Part shown: piece after piece, positions 9,184 to 18,124 of the stretch
How the letters are laid out: each line of letters starts with the position of its first letter
How positions within the stretch are numbered: the stretch's first letter is position 1
NCBI GenBank assembly: GCA_028284465.1
Contig: JANQRR010000038.1
Location: forward strand, 1 to 64,000
Direction: 5' to 3'
Origin: Gammaproteobacteria bacterium
GTDB lineage: Bacteria > Pseudomonadota > Gammaproteobacteria > JAJFKO01
DNA: 64,000 nucleotides
Position numbers and translations under genes: made by a program
The notes under the pieces: generated by a model
Told to the model about the DNA's origin: nothing
Database searches by the model: none
Seen by the model: only the letters and a program-made list of their open reading frames with translations

Positions 9184-10200
9184 TTAGCTATTATTAAAGC
9201 CGAATGTCGCAGCATCGTTATTAAGATTTTCTTGGCTTTCGCTCAATAGATATGTAGCTATTTTCTTGACGTTGTTTTGACGTGTTTGCTTATCCTTAGC
9301 CCACAATGTTTGTTCTGTTGAGAAGCCTGCCTTAGTATAAATTTTTCTTGCTAAAATTTCTTGTGGAGAAGCAATTTCTGTTGTTGAGCTCGAACTTGCT
9401 GAAGGTTTTGGAGTTTCTTCTGCTGCTGTTTGTTCGCGACGTGCAAATCTAGGTGGTGTGGCAGTGTCTAGATAACCTTGAGTTGTTAGTTCATGTGAGG
9501 TTTTATTAGGGTTAAACAAGGCTATTAAATTAAATGCTAAACGACGCAGCATGTTGCCACGATCTTCAGCAAAAGTATAATTTTGTTGCCTTAATTCACG
9601 ACGATAATGTCTTGTGGCATGGATATTCGTTGCTGTAGTTAATTGTTTAGTTGCTTTAAGTTTTGCGGTAATTGAAGAATTTTTTGTGATTTCTTTATCA
9701 CTTTTTACAGAGAGTATTGCCGCATCTATTAAATTTTTCTCAGGTTCTATCATGCCATTAATGGTTTGTATAGTTTCGCGGATCTTAGTTTTTTGATCTT
9801 CCAAATCTTCAGTTGATTTTTTTTGTTTTTCCATTGATTGCAATTTTTTAATGATTAGATAAACAGATTGAACTTTCTTTGCTGCATTTTCTGATCGTCG
9901 TTTAGCTTCTTTTTTTAATGCTTGCTCATAAGGAGTGCCAGTGAAAGGTCTTAGCAGAAATTTAAATATTTTAGGAACGATAAATGATGTCATCACTGCA
10001 AAGCTAAGCCCTACGGTTGCACCAATAACCACGCCTGCAGCGGCGCCGAGAATGGTGGTAACGACTGCCCCTGGCCCTGTTGGTAGACCAAAGCTTGCAC
10101 CAATTCCGGCACCAATTGGAACGCCAATTTTCATGCCGCCAACTACGGCTGCGGCAACAGTGGTGCCTATGCTGTATATACCCGTTATTGATGGTCGCAT
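9184..10200 (-). CDS. Glycine-rich membrane protein with coiled-coil-like middle, unknown function
   Basis: No family recognised. The first ~85 residues are very hydrophobic and rich in Gly/Ala, with several possible membrane-inserting hairpins (VPIGAGIGASFGLPTG, ILGAAAGVVIGATVG). A long charged, probably helical region (about 90-215) follows, then a Ser/Thr-rich linker (PKPSASSSSTTE) and a short helical C-terminus. The ATG at 10200 is preferred because AAGGAGC lies 6 nt upstream; upstream in-frame starts overlap the putative promoter. The gene is divergent from a MerR regulator, and a MerR-type promoter at 10241-10272 points into it. Its overall plan of hydrophobic Gly-rich block plus charged segment recalls the pseudo-GTPase C-terminus, suggesting a membrane-active secreted protein. 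Confidence 0.65.
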   Translation of the reverse strand: MRPSITGIYSIGTTVAAAVVGGMKIGVPIGAGIGASFGLPTGPGAVVTTILGAAAGVVIGATVGLSFAVMTSFIVPKIFKFLLRPFTGTPYEQALKKEAKRRSENAAKKVQSVYLIIKKLQSMEKQKKSTEDLEDQKTKIRETIQTINGMIEPEKNLIDAAILSVKSDKEITKNSSITAKLKATKQLTTATNIHATRHYRRELRQQNYTFAEDRGNMLRRLAFNLIALFNPNKTSHELTTQGYLDTATPPRFARREQTAAEETPKPSASSSSTTEIASPQEILARKIYTKAGFSTEQTLWAKDKQTRQNNVKKIATYLLSESQENLNNDAATFGFNNS

Positions 10201-10240
10201 TGTCTTGCTCCTTGGATTGCAATTTGTTGAATATAAAGCT

Positions 10241-10272
10241 AGCATAAACCTTAATCCATAGGTTAAAGTCAA
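10241..10272 (-). promoter_or_regulatory. MerR-type promoter/operator with 20-bp spacer
   Basis: On the minus strand TTGACT (10272-10267) and TATGCT (10246-10241) are separated by 20 bp. The spacer contains the dyad AACCT-N8-AGGTT (10247-10264). Overlong 19-20-bp spacers with a central dyad are typical of promoters remodelled by MerR-family activators such as CueR and ZntR. The promoter drives the gene at 9184-10200, and its -35 end is 7 nt from the MerR start codon. Confidence 0.65.
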
Positions 10273-10279
10273 GAGTCAT

Positions 10280-10687
10280 ATGAAAATATATAAAATTGGT
10301 GAATTAGCCAAGCAAGCTGGGGTGACTACCGTCACCTTGCGATATTACGAAAAACTCAAATTATTAATACCTAGTCAGCGTAGTGACAGTGGTTATCGCT
10401 ATTACACTACGAGAGATGCAGAACGGCTTAAATTTATTAATAATGCCAAATCAGCAGGCTTTACTTTGCAAGAGATTAAAAAAATTTTTTCTTATATTGA
10501 TAAAGACTTGGGTAAAAGTGTGCGTGTGAAAGAGTTGGTGCAACAAAAGATCGGCAAGCTTGATGAGCAGATTAAGAGTTTATCTAAAGTCAGAAAAGCG
10601 CTAAAAGAATTAGATTCAGTGTGTGCAGGCGGCGTGCATGTGGATGTTTGTCCTATCATCAAAAAGTTAGCAAGCGATAAACTATAG
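10280..10687 (+). CDS. MerR-family transcriptional regulator, metal-sensor type
   Basis: The 135-aa protein has the MerR winged helix (YKIGELAKQAGVTTVTLRYYEKLKLL, split here as residues 4-29), the Arg-rich wing SGYRYY, and a long dimerisation helix. The C-terminal loop CAGGVHVDVC, then PII, resembles the metal-binding loop of the ZntR/CadR/CueR group. The Cys-x8-Cys spacing with an internal His is like ZntR, while the position that is Cys79 in ZntR appears to be Ser, as in CueR. Metal specificity therefore cannot be assigned. No metal efflux gene is adjacent; the only apparent target is the divergent membrane-protein gene. Confidence 0.9.
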   Translation: MKIYKIGELAKQAGVTTVTLRYYEKLKLLIPSQRSDSGYRYYTTRDAERLKFINNAKSAGFTLQEIKKIFSYIDKDLGKSVRVKELVQQKIGKLDEQIKSLSKVRKALKELDSVCAGGVHVDVCPIIKKLASDKL

Positions 10688-10707
10688 TTTTATGTTCCGT
10701 CAAAATA

Positions 10708-11871
10708 TCATACTAATTGCATGATCAAACGTTTCAGCAAACGCGTGTGATCAGTAAAAGTTAAGCCCCAATTCCTCGCTAAAATCACCGGCAGCGATTG
10801 ATTAGCGAATAAACGTTTAAAACCTTCCATCACTGCGATTGCTGCATGATTATGTCCTTTACGCGCCCGTTCATATTTTCGTAAGGTATGTAAGTTTGTA
10901 TAATCACGGTTTTTAGTGATCGCGGTATTGATCACTTCAGCGAGCTTCGCCGCATCGAGCAATCCTAAATTAACACCTTGGCCTGCCAACGGATGGATGG
11001 TATGCGCAGCATCGCCAGCTAACGCTAAACGTGGTTGTACATAGTGCTTAGCATGACGCATATGTAAAGGAAAACTATGTAATTTATCAACTTTAGTAAT
11101 GTTACCGAGTCGATGCTCAAACGCCATGCTTAACTCACGATTAAACTGTTCTTCTTTAAGCGCTAGTAAATGTTGGGCATGTTCCGGTAACGTTGACCAA
11201 ACAATAGAGCAGTGTGTTGGATCAGCAAGTGGCAATAACGCTAATGGCCCTTGCGCCATAAATCGTTGCCAAGCAGTGGCTTGATGAGGTTGTTCAGTAG
11301 TGACAGTTGTTACTAATGCAGTGTGTTGATAATCATAATGTCGCAATTCAATGCCGGCTTGTTGACGTAACCAGGAATGCGCACCATCAGCACCAACGAT
11401 CAATTGACTTGTAAGCGTTTTATTATCAGCTGTGGTTAAGGTAACAACGTCATCGTTTTTGTTAATAGCAGTTAACTCAATAGGAGTGATCAATTCAATA
11501 TTATCGCGTTGCTTAATAGCATCAATTAACGCGCTGTGGATCACACCATTTTCAATAATATGGCCAAGATATTGTTTGCCTAATTCGGTGCAATTAAATT
11601 GAATTGCCCCGCTACCAGCAGCGTCCCAAACTTGCATAGTGCGAAAAGGTGAAACCCGTTTTGCGATAATTGTTGACCAAACCCCAATATCGGCAAAAAG
11701 TTGTTGCGAGGCGTGAGTAATTGCACTAACTCGGGTATCATAAAACTGATCTGACCATGCTGTGGGGGTGCGTTTGTCAATGAGCGCGATCTTGAGCGGA
11801 TGTTTGCTAAGCAGGCAAGCAAGAGTGGCGCCAACTATGCCACTACCAATGATGGTGATATCGTATTGCAC
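10708..11871 (-). CDS. UbiH/UbiI/UbiF-family FAD-dependent ubiquinone biosynthesis hydroxylase
   Basis: The 387-aa flavoprotein has the N-terminal FAD motif GSGIVGATLA, the DG motif GADGAHSWLR and the second FAD motif LAGDAAHTIHPLAGQGVNLG, in the order and spacing of ring hydroxylases of ubiquinone biosynthesis. It should hydroxylate the ring at C5, C6 or C1; which position cannot be told from sequence. It begins with GTG, with AAAAGGAAA a few bases upstream. It is divergent from the pilin gene with only about 30 nt between them. Confidence 0.9.
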   Translation of the reverse strand: MQYDITIIGSGIVGATLACLLSKHPLKIALIDKRTPTAWSDQFYDTRVSAITHASQQLFADIGVWSTIIAKRVSPFRTMQVWDAAGSGAIQFNCTELGKQYLGHIIENGVIHSALIDAIKQRDNIELITPIELTAINKNDDVVTLTTADNKTLTSQLIVGADGAHSWLRQQAGIELRHYDYQHTALVTTVTTEQPHQATAWQRFMAQGPLALLPLADPTHCSIVWSTLPEHAQHLLALKEEQFNRELSMAFEHRLGNITKVDKLHSFPLHMRHAKHYVQPRLALAGDAAHTIHPLAGQGVNLGLLDAAKLAEVINTAITKNRDYTNLHTLRKYERARKGHNHAAIAVMEGFKRLFANQSLPVILARNWGLTFTDHTRLLKRLIMQLV

Positions 11872-11903
11872 AGTATTTTCCTTTTCGATTTGAGGTCATA
11901 GCC

Positions 11904-12317
11904 ATGCATTATACACGTCAACGCGGCTTTAGTTTGCTAGAAATTTTATTAGCGGTACTAATTATTGGTATTTTAGCGTCGGCAGCGTATCCGCTATATA
12001 CCGATTATGTGATTAAAACAAAGCGCAGTGAAGCCGAAATGGGATTGTTACAGTTAGCCAGCGCAATGGAGCAGTATTACACTCGGCATAACCATTACCA
12101 AGGCGCGACGTTAGCTAAGCTTGCGATGCCGACAACTACCGAGCATGGTTATTATCGTTTAGCGATCCGTAAATTGACACCAACCACGTTTGAATTAGCA
12201 GCGATCCCACAAGGCGCTCAACAACGCCAAGATGCTAATTGTGGCACGCTAACGTTAGATCATGTTGGCCGTAAAGGTGTTAGTGGTCCTGGCACAATAG
12301 CTGATTGTTGGCGCTAA
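11904..12317 (+). CDS. pilE: Type IV pilin-like protein (PilE type)
   Basis: The N-terminus has a short basic leader and the prepilin peptidase site RG|FSLLEI, with the conserved Glu at +5 and a hydrophobic helix (LLAVLIIGILASAAYPLYTDY). The globular part contains the usual minor-pilin pattern and two C-terminal cysteines (DANC ... ADCW) that could form the D-region disulfide. At 137 aa the length suits PilE-like minor pilins. No other pilus genes are next to it. Confidence 0.88.
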   Translation: MHYTRQRGFSLLEILLAVLIIGILASAAYPLYTDYVIKTKRSEAEMGLLQLASAMEQYYTRHNHYQGATLAKLAMPTTTEHGYYRLAIRKLTPTTFELAAIPQGAQQRQDANCGTLTLDHVGRKGVSGPGTIADCWR

Positions 12318-12321
12318 CATT

Positions 12322-12353
12322 TACTACAAATGGTGAAAATCCAATTTGTAGTA
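12322..12353. repeat. Hairpin-forming inverted repeat after pilE
   Basis: TACTACAAAT and ATTTGTAGTA form a 10-bp stem around a short loop, immediately after the pilE stop. There is no T-run, so it is not a classical terminator; it may slow transcription or stabilise the pilE transcript's 3' end. Confidence 0.5.
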
Positions 12354-12365
12354 GAAAAGATAAAG

Positions 12366-12393
12366 CTTGAAGTTTGCTAAATCGACCTCATCT
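12366..12393 (+). promoter_or_regulatory. Sigma-32 (heat-shock) promoter of clpB
   Basis: CTTGAAG (12366-12372), a 13-nt spacer and CCTCATCT (12386-12393) match the RpoH consensus (CTTGAAA, 11-16 nt, CCCATNT) at nearly all key positions. It lies about 48 nt upstream of clpB, a standard member of the heat-shock regulon. Confidence 0.8.
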
Positions 12394-12440
12394 TTAATTA
12401 ACATCAATGGCACAAAAAATCATGAACAGGAGTTTTTAAC

Positions 12441-15014
12441 ATGCGAATGGATAAATTAACGAGCAAATTTCAAATTGCTTTAGCAGATGCACAATCGATC
12501 GCAGTGGGTCGAGATAATGCGTTTATTGAGCCAATCCATTTATTAAAAGCATTAATTGACCAAGAAGGCAGTACGACGTTACACATTTTAACTAAAGCAG
12601 GCGTAAACGTAGTGCAATTGCGTAATTTACTTGATCAAGCTCTGGATCGATTGCCGCAAGTTGAGGGTACTGCAGGTGAAGTGCATGTTTCGAATGATTT
12701 AGGGCGTTTATTAAATGTTACCGATAAACTTGCACAGAAACGTAATGATCAATTTATTTCAAGCGAATTATTTTTATTAGCCGCAGTAGAAGATAAAGGT
12801 ACGGTAGGCGATATCTTAAAACAAGTTGGCGCAAATAAAGCGGCGTTTGCAGCAGCTATCGATGACGTGCGTGGTGGTGCTACGGTTAATGATCAAAATG
12901 CAGAAGAACAACGCCAAGCGTTAGAGAAATATACCATTAATTTAACGGCACGTGCCGAGCAGGGTAAATTAGATCCAGTGATTGGTCGTGATGATGTTAT
13001 TCGCCGCGTGATCCAAGTGCTACAACGTCGTACTAAAAACAATCCGGTATTAATCGGCGAGCCAGGTGTTGGTAAAACAGCCATTGTTGAAGGTTTAGCA
13101 CAACGCATTGTCAATGGTGAAGTGCCAGAAGGTTTAAAACAAAAACGCGTATTAGCGTTAGATATGGGAGCATTGATCGCTGGTGCAAAATATCGTGGTG
13201 AATTTGAAGAACGTTTAAAAGGAGTATTGCGCGATTTAGCTAAACAAGAAGGGCAAATTATTTTATTCATTGATGAAATCCATACCATGGTTGGCGCCGG
13301 TAAAGCTGAAGGTGCTATGGATGCGGGCAATATGTTAAAGCCGGCGTTAGCGCGCGGTGAATTACATTGCGTTGGCGCAACGACCTTAGATGAATATCGG
13401 CAATATATAGAAAAAGATGCAGCGTTAGAGCGGCGTTTTCAACGCGTGCTAGTCGATGAACCTAACGTGACTGATACAATTGCAATTTTACGCGGTTTAA
13501 AAGAACGTTATGAATTGCATCACGGGGTTGAAATTACTGATCCGGCGATCGTTGCGGCAGCAACGTTATCACATCGTTACATTACCGATCGTCAATTGCC
13601 TGATAAAGCGATCGATCTGATCGATGAAGCGGCTAGTAATATTCGCATGGAGATCGATTCTAAACCGGAACAAATGGATCGTTTAGAACGGCGTTTAATT
13701 CAATTAAAAATCGAACGCGAAGCGTTAAAAAAAGAAAGCGATGAAGCCTCTAAACAACGTTTAACTGATTTAGAAACTGATATTAATAAATTAGAAAAAG
13801 AGTTCAGCGATTTAGAAGAAATTTGGAAAGCCGAAAAAGCAGCATTACAAGGCACTCAACATATTAAAGGTGAATTAGAACGGGCACGCTTAGAATTAGA
13901 AACAGCGAGTCGTGCTGCCGATCTGGCGCGCATGTCAGAATTACAATACGGCAAAATTCCCGAATTAGAAAAGCAATTGCAAGCAGCAGCGCAAGCTGAA
14001 AAACAAGAAACGCAATTAGTACGTAATCGGGTAACCGATGAAGAGATTGCTGAAGTCGTTTCAAAGTGGACACATATTCCAGTGGCAAAAATGCTCGAAG
14101 GGGAAAAAGAAAAATTATTGCGAATGGAACAAGCATTACATGAGCGTGTGATCGGTCAAGACGAAGCAGTTAATGTAGTTGCTGATGCGATCCGGCGATC
14201 GCGTTCAGGTTTGGCTGATCCTAACAGGCCGATTGGATCATTTTTATTTTTAGGGCCAACGGGTGTTGGTAAAACAGAATTATGTAAAGCATTAGCGACA
14301 TTTATGTTTGATACGCCTGAAGCGATGGTGCGGATCGATATGTCGGAATATATGGAAAAACATTCTGTGGCACGCTTAATTGGTGCACCGCCAGGCTATG
14401 TTGGTTATGAAGAAGGTGGGCATTTAACAGAAGTGGTACGGCGTAAACCGTATTCAGTAATTTTAATGGATGAAGTTGAAAAAGCACATCCTGATGTTTT
14501 TAATATTTTATTACAAGTGTTAGATGATGGGCGCTTAACGGATGGGCAAGGGCGTACAGTTGATTTTCGTAATACAGTTGTCGTTATGACATCAAATTTA
14601 GGATCGCATTTAATTCAAGAAATGGCAGGTGAAAGTAACTATGAAAAAATGAAAGCTGCAGTGATGGAAGTTGTTGGCAAACATTTTCGCCCAGAATTTA
14701 TTAATCGAGTTGATGATATTGTTGTGTTTCATCCGTTAGAACAAGCACAAATTCGTGCGATTGCTGATATTCAAATTGATCATGTGCGTAAACGCTTACA
14801 AGAAAAAGAGATCAGTTTAGAGATTAGTGAACAAGCTTTAGATTACCTTGCGGAAAGTGGTTTTGATCCGGTCTACGGCGCGCGCCCGTTGAAACGTGCT
14901 ATTCAACAAAACTTAGAAAATCCTTTGGCCAAGCAATTACTCGCAGGCGAATTCACTACTGGCGATATGATTAAAGTGTCACTCAAAGATAGTAAATTAA
15001 TTTTTAGTAAGTAG
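12441..15014 (+). CDS. clpB: ATP-dependent disaggregase ClpB
   Basis: ClpB is a cytosolic hexameric AAA+ chaperone that, with DnaK, rescues aggregated proteins. The 857-aa protein has the N-terminal Clp_N repeat, a first AAA domain (Walker A GEPGVGKT near residue 206, Walker [11 protein letters not shown]), the long coiled-coil middle domain (about 405-525), a second AAA domain (Walker A GPTGVGKT near 604, [14 protein letters not shown]) and the C-terminal D2-small domain. The start MRMDKLT matches known ClpB N-termini and has AGGAG 8 nt upstream. Confidence 0.98.
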   Translation: MRMDKLTSKFQIALADAQSIAVGRDNAFIEPIHLLKALIDQEGSTTLHILTKAGVNVVQLRNLLDQALDRLPQVEGTAGEVHVSNDLGRLLNVTDKLAQKRNDQFISSELFLLAAVEDKGTVGDILKQVGANKAAFAAAIDDVRGGATVNDQNAEEQRQALEKYTINLTARAEQGKLDPVIGRDDVIRRVIQVLQRRTKNNPVLIGEPGVGKTAIVEGLAQRIVNGEVPEGLKQKRVLALDMGALIAGAKYRGEFEERLKGVLRDLAKQEGQIILFIDEIHTMVGAGKAEGAMDAGNMLKPALARGELHCVGATTLDEYRQYIEKDAALERRFQRVLVDEPNVTDTIAILRGLKERYELHHGVEITDPAIVAAATLSHRYITDRQLPDKAIDLIDEAASNIRMEIDSKPEQMDRLERRLIQLKIEREALKKESDEASKQRLTDLETDINKLEKEFSDLEEIWKAEKAALQGTQHIKGELERARLELETASRAADLARMSELQYGKIPELEKQLQAAAQAEKQETQLVRNRVTDEEIAEVVSKWTHIPVAKMLEGEKEKLLRMEQALHERVIGQDEAVNVVADAIRRSRSGLADPNRPIGSFLFLGPTGVGKTELCKALATFMFDTPEAMVRIDMSEYMEKHSVARLIGAPPGYVGYEEGGHLTEVVRRKPYSVILMDEVEKAHPDVFNILLQVLDDGRLTDGQGRTVDFRNTVVVMTSNLGSHLIQEMAGESNYEKMKAAVMEVVGKHFRPEFINRVDDIVVFHPLEQAQIRAIADIQIDHVRKRLQEKEISLEISEQALDYLAESGFDPVYGARPLKRAIQQNLENPLAKQLLAGEFTTGDMIKVSLKDSKLIFSK

Positions 15015-15020
15015 TATGTC

Positions 15021-15091
15021 GTCATTGCGAGGAGTGTAACGACGAAGCAATCCAGAAATTTTCTGGATTGCTTCGCTACGCTCCCAATGAC
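15021..15091. repeat. Full copy of dispersed palindromic repeat; likely bidirectional terminator
   Basis: This is a 71-nt imperfect palindrome. The inner stem CGAAGCAATCCAGAA (15043-15057) pairs perfectly with 15061-15075, and the outer GTCATTG pairs with CAATGAC. It lies exactly between the convergent genes clpB and the membrane-protein gene ending at 15095. Related copies are at 9093, 23298 and 41594. Confidence 0.85.
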
Positions 15092-15094
15092 AAT

Positions 15095-15592
15095 TTATTT
15101 GTCGTCAGTTTTATTATGATGCTGCGGATTATGTTGTTGTTGCTGATTTTGTCGTTGTTGTGATTGCGGTTCTTTTGTTTTCTTTTTGCCTCCTGCAGGC
15201 ATCATCCCCATTAAACATTTTCGCATTAAATATGCTTTGTTCGCGATCAAAACAATGGCTGAAATAAATATTAAGCCTGTTGCATGAACCCACAAGCTAA
15301 TGAGCAACACAAAAAAAGCAATGATCCCAACAGCACTAACCACTGTTTTTTCGGTATCAAATGGTTTATCAAGCCATTCAGTAGCAGCTTTAATACAATC
15401 GTTAGTCCAAGCGACGGGCTTGGTAGGTTTAGGGAAGTACCAACTGCTTGCTACCATACCAGCAAGCGCAATAATAATTATTGCCCAATTGTGATGCCAG
15501 AAACCGAAACAAAATAAAATGAAGAAGAGTAATGTAAATAACCAGCCAAGCGGGTTAGTTTGTTTTTCGATCAGTTGTTTTAAAACGTCCAT
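15095..15592 (-). CDS. Small membrane protein of unknown function
   Basis: The 165-aa protein has two pairs of hydrophobic segments (about residues 16-50 and 83-118), so about four membrane spans, joined by a short polar loop. The C-terminus is hydrophilic and extremely rich in Gln, His, Asn and Lys. I do not recognise the family. The start is supported by AAGGGA about 6 nt upstream. It converges on clpB across the palindromic repeat. Confidence 0.7.
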   Translation of the reverse strand: MDVLKQLIEKQTNPLGWLFTLLFFILFCFGFWHHNWAIIIIALAGMVASSWYFPKPTKPVAWTNDCIKAATEWLDKPFDTEKTVVSAVGIIAFFVLLISLWVHATGLIFISAIVLIANKAYLMRKCLMGMMPAGGKKKTKEPQSQQRQNQQQQHNPQHHNKTDDK

Positions 15593-15725
15593 AATTAATC
15601 CCTTATTTGTTATCCGCGAATGTCAATATAAAGTCTATAACAAAAAAAGATTTTTTTCCAAGTATCTCCATTTAACGGTATGCTAAAATGATTTCCACAA
15701 ACATTTGCTTATGAGGTGTGCAAGG

Positions 15726-17321
15726 ATGAACAATACCGAAGTGTTGATTGTTGGTGCAGGGCCAAGTGGATTAGTCATGGCTGCTGAATTGGCGCGTCAT
15801 GGTGTGTGTTGTCGAATTATTGAAAAAAATGCGGCTATTTCATCTCAATCTAAAGCGCTCGGCATTCATGCGCGTTCATTAGAGATGTTTGCTGATATGG
15901 GGATGATTGAGCCAGTGCTAGCGCATGGTAATAAAATCCATAGTTTAAATATTTACAGTAATCGTAAGCAGATTGTGCATGTTGATCTGCAGCATCTAGC
16001 AACGCCTTACCCCTTTGTGTTGGCGCTACCGCAAAATAATACTGAAGAAATTTTGCAAGCACATTGCGAAAAGTTAGGAGTTAGCGTTGAACATCAAACT
16101 GAAATAGCAGATTTAGCACAAACTGCGGATCATGTTCAGGTAACATTACGTAAAGCTAATGGTGAAAGCGAGCAATTGACAGTGCAATATGTGGTTGGAT
16201 GTGATGGCGCACATAGTAAAGTACGTGAACTTTTACAATTAAAATTTATCGGCAATCCTTATTCTGAAGTTTGGTTGAATGGTGATATCTACGGCGAATG
16301 GGATTATCCAACCGATCAAGCTTACGCGTGTTATCGTGGTAAGGGTATTATGGCAGTGTTTCCAATCAACAAAAATCGTTTTCGTTTGATCACTAATCAT
16401 TATCATCGCCGTCATGGTGAGCAACCCCACACACCAACAGTCGTCGATTTCCAAACGATAGCAAATATTTATTTACCAACACCGATGAAGTTAGGCGAAG
16501 CATTGTGGTTGAATGAGTTTAGTATTCATTTTCGTTCAGTGAAAACAAATCGGGTAGAGCGAGTAATGCTTGCTGGTGATGCTGCGCATATTCATAGCCC
16601 CGCAGGTGGTCAGGGCATGAATACTGGTATGCAAGATGCATATAATCTTGCATGGAAATTAGCATTAGTTTGTCGTAACCAAGCAAAAACTAAATTATTA
16701 CATAGTTATCAACAAGAACGTATGGCAGTAGCCAAAGATGTGATTGTGTTAACGAATCGTTTAACGCGTTTAATGACGATGAGTAATCCACTGTTTTGTA
16801 AGTTCCGTGATTGGTTTTTACTAACGATATCAAAGCTACCGGCGATGCAACAACGGTTTGCAAAATCGATGGCTGAGCTTGATATAAGTTATCGCCAAAG
16901 TGATTTGACTGCTGAGCATGCAGGTGGTAGAGCGCCTGCTGCACAATTAAAGTTATTCACCAGTGGTGAACCTATTTCGTTATTTAATATCATTGCTGGC
17001 ACTACATTTAGTTTATTATTATTTAGTGGTGTTAAGCATTCCGCAGCAGATCTAGAAACATTAACTAATATTGCTGAAGCGGTACAAGCGCGTTATGGTG
17101 AGCAGATCAAGCTACATTGGATCATTTCCACCCAGCAAAAACCCACTAAATTACAATCCACTAACGAAATTTATCTTGATCCAAAACAACAGTGTCATCA
17201 AATTTATAAAGCTGATACTGCTTGCCTTTACTTAATTCGTCCAGATGGTTATATTAGCTACCACGCAAAGTCACCACAATGGTCAGCGTTACAAGCCTAT
17301 TTACAATCGATATTTGAGTAG
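15726..17321 (+). CDS. FAD-dependent aromatic-ring monooxygenase (PheA/TfdB/MhpA-like)
   Basis: The protein has the FAD-binding GAGPSGLVMAAELARHG at the N-terminus, the DG motif CDGAHSKVR and the GD motif LAGDAAHIHSPAGGQGMNTG, followed by a C-terminal region resembling the thioredoxin-like domain of the phenol-hydroxylase group. It should use NAD(P)H and oxygen to hydroxylate an aromatic or polycyclic substrate, which cannot be named. The ATG at 15726, with GAGG 9 nt upstream, is preferred to a TTG at 15705. It ends 5 nt before pssA and is probably cotranscribed with it. Confidence 0.88.
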   Translation: MNNTEVLIVGAGPSGLVMAAELARHGVCCRIIEKNAAISSQSKALGIHARSLEMFADMGMIEPVLAHGNKIHSLNIYSNRKQIVHVDLQHLATPYPFVLALPQNNTEEILQAHCEKLGVSVEHQTEIADLAQTADHVQVTLRKANGESEQLTVQYVVGCDGAHSKVRELLQLKFIGNPYSEVWLNGDIYGEWDYPTDQAYACYRGKGIMAVFPINKNRFRLITNHYHRRHGEQPHTPTVVDFQTIANIYLPTPMKLGEALWLNEFSIHFRSVKTNRVERVMLAGDAAHIHSPAGGQGMNTGMQDAYNLAWKLALVCRNQAKTKLLHSYQQERMAVAKDVIVLTNRLTRLMTMSNPLFCKFRDWFLLTISKLPAMQQRFAKSMAELDISYRQSDLTAEHAGGRAPAAQLKLFTSGEPISLFNIIAGTTFSLLLFSGVKHSAADLETLTNIAEAVQARYGEQIKLHWIISTQQKPTKLQSTNEIYLDPKQQCHQIYKADTACLYLIRPDGYISYHAKSPQWSALQAYLQSIFE

Positions 17322-17326
17322 ACATT

Positions 17327-18085
17327 ATGCAAGAAGATGACAAACATAGCGGCCCAGGAAAGAATCGCGGCATTTATTTATTACCGAATTTATTTACCAC
17401 TGCCGGATTGTTCGCCGGGTTTTATGCTATTGTGGCGGCAATGAAAGGTTATTTTGCTAATGCCGCTATTGCGATCTTTGTTGCTATGGTTGCCGATGGT
17501 TTAGATGGCCGGGTCGCACGTTTAACCAACACCACGAGTGCGTTTGGTGCTCAGTATGATAGTTTGGCAGATATGGTCGGGTTTGGAATCGCACCTGCAT
17601 TAGTTATTTATAGTTGGGCATTGTCACAGTTAGGTAAAATAGGTTGGTTAGCTGCATTCATTTATACTGCAGGCACGGCGTTACGCTTAGCGCGTTTTAA
17701 TACGCAATTAGGGGTTGTTGATAAACGTTATTTCTATGGCTTGCCAAGTCCGGCAGCGGCAGGTGTACTTGCTGGCATGGTTTGGTTTGCTCGTGAATTA
17801 AGTGTTGATGGCCATGGTTTAGCGTGGGGAGTTGCTATCATAACAGCTGCGATGGGTTGTTTAATGGTAACAAGCTTTCGTTATTATAGTTTTAAACAAT
17901 TGGACTTACGTAAACATGTGCCGTTTGTTGCTGTTGTTGTTGTGGTATTAATTTTTGTGTTTATTTCAGTTGATCCGCCCAGCGTATTGTTTTTTATTTT
18001 TTTGTTTTATGCTTTATCTGGCCCGGTGGTTTCATCATGGCAGTTTTTGCAAGCGCGTCGGAAAAATCGTAAGGCGAAAAAGTGA
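17327..18085 (+). CDS. pssA: CDP-diacylglycerol-serine O-phosphatidyltransferase
   Basis: This integral-membrane enzyme makes phosphatidylserine from CDP-diacylglycerol and serine, the precursor of phosphatidylethanolamine. The CDP-alcohol phosphatidyltransferase signature DG-x2-AR-x8-G-x3-D-x3-D is complete (DGLDGRVAR ... GAQYDSLAD, residues about 64-86). About six to eight hydrophobic segments follow, and the C-terminus is basic. The 252-aa length and the opening (LPNLFTTAGLFAGF) fit the type II PssA family. Confidence 0.93.
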   Translation: MQEDDKHSGPGKNRGIYLLPNLFTTAGLFAGFYAIVAAMKGYFANAAIAIFVAMVADGLDGRVARLTNTTSAFGAQYDSLADMVGFGIAPALVIYSWALSQLGKIGWLAAFIYTAGTALRLARFNTQLGVVDKRYFYGLPSPAAAGVLAGMVWFARELSVDGHGLAWGVAIITAAMGCLMVTSFRYYSFKQLDLRKHVPFVAVVVVVLIFVFISVDPPSVLFFIFLFYALSGPVVSSWQFLQARRKNRKAKK

Positions 18086-18124
18086 TGTTATCCTGTTTCA
18101 GCTCATGGATCAAGATGAGTGTAG

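Noticed and set aside
9935-10279. ORFs on both strands over the Gly-rich block of the membrane protein
   Set aside because: GC-rich repeated Gly/Ala codons keep the other frames open; these ORFs lack starts with ribosome-binding sites and cross the MerR promoter.
12893-13330. A 145-aa ORF opposite clpB
   Set aside because: It is a shadow of the conserved AAA-domain coding sequence, without its own start site.
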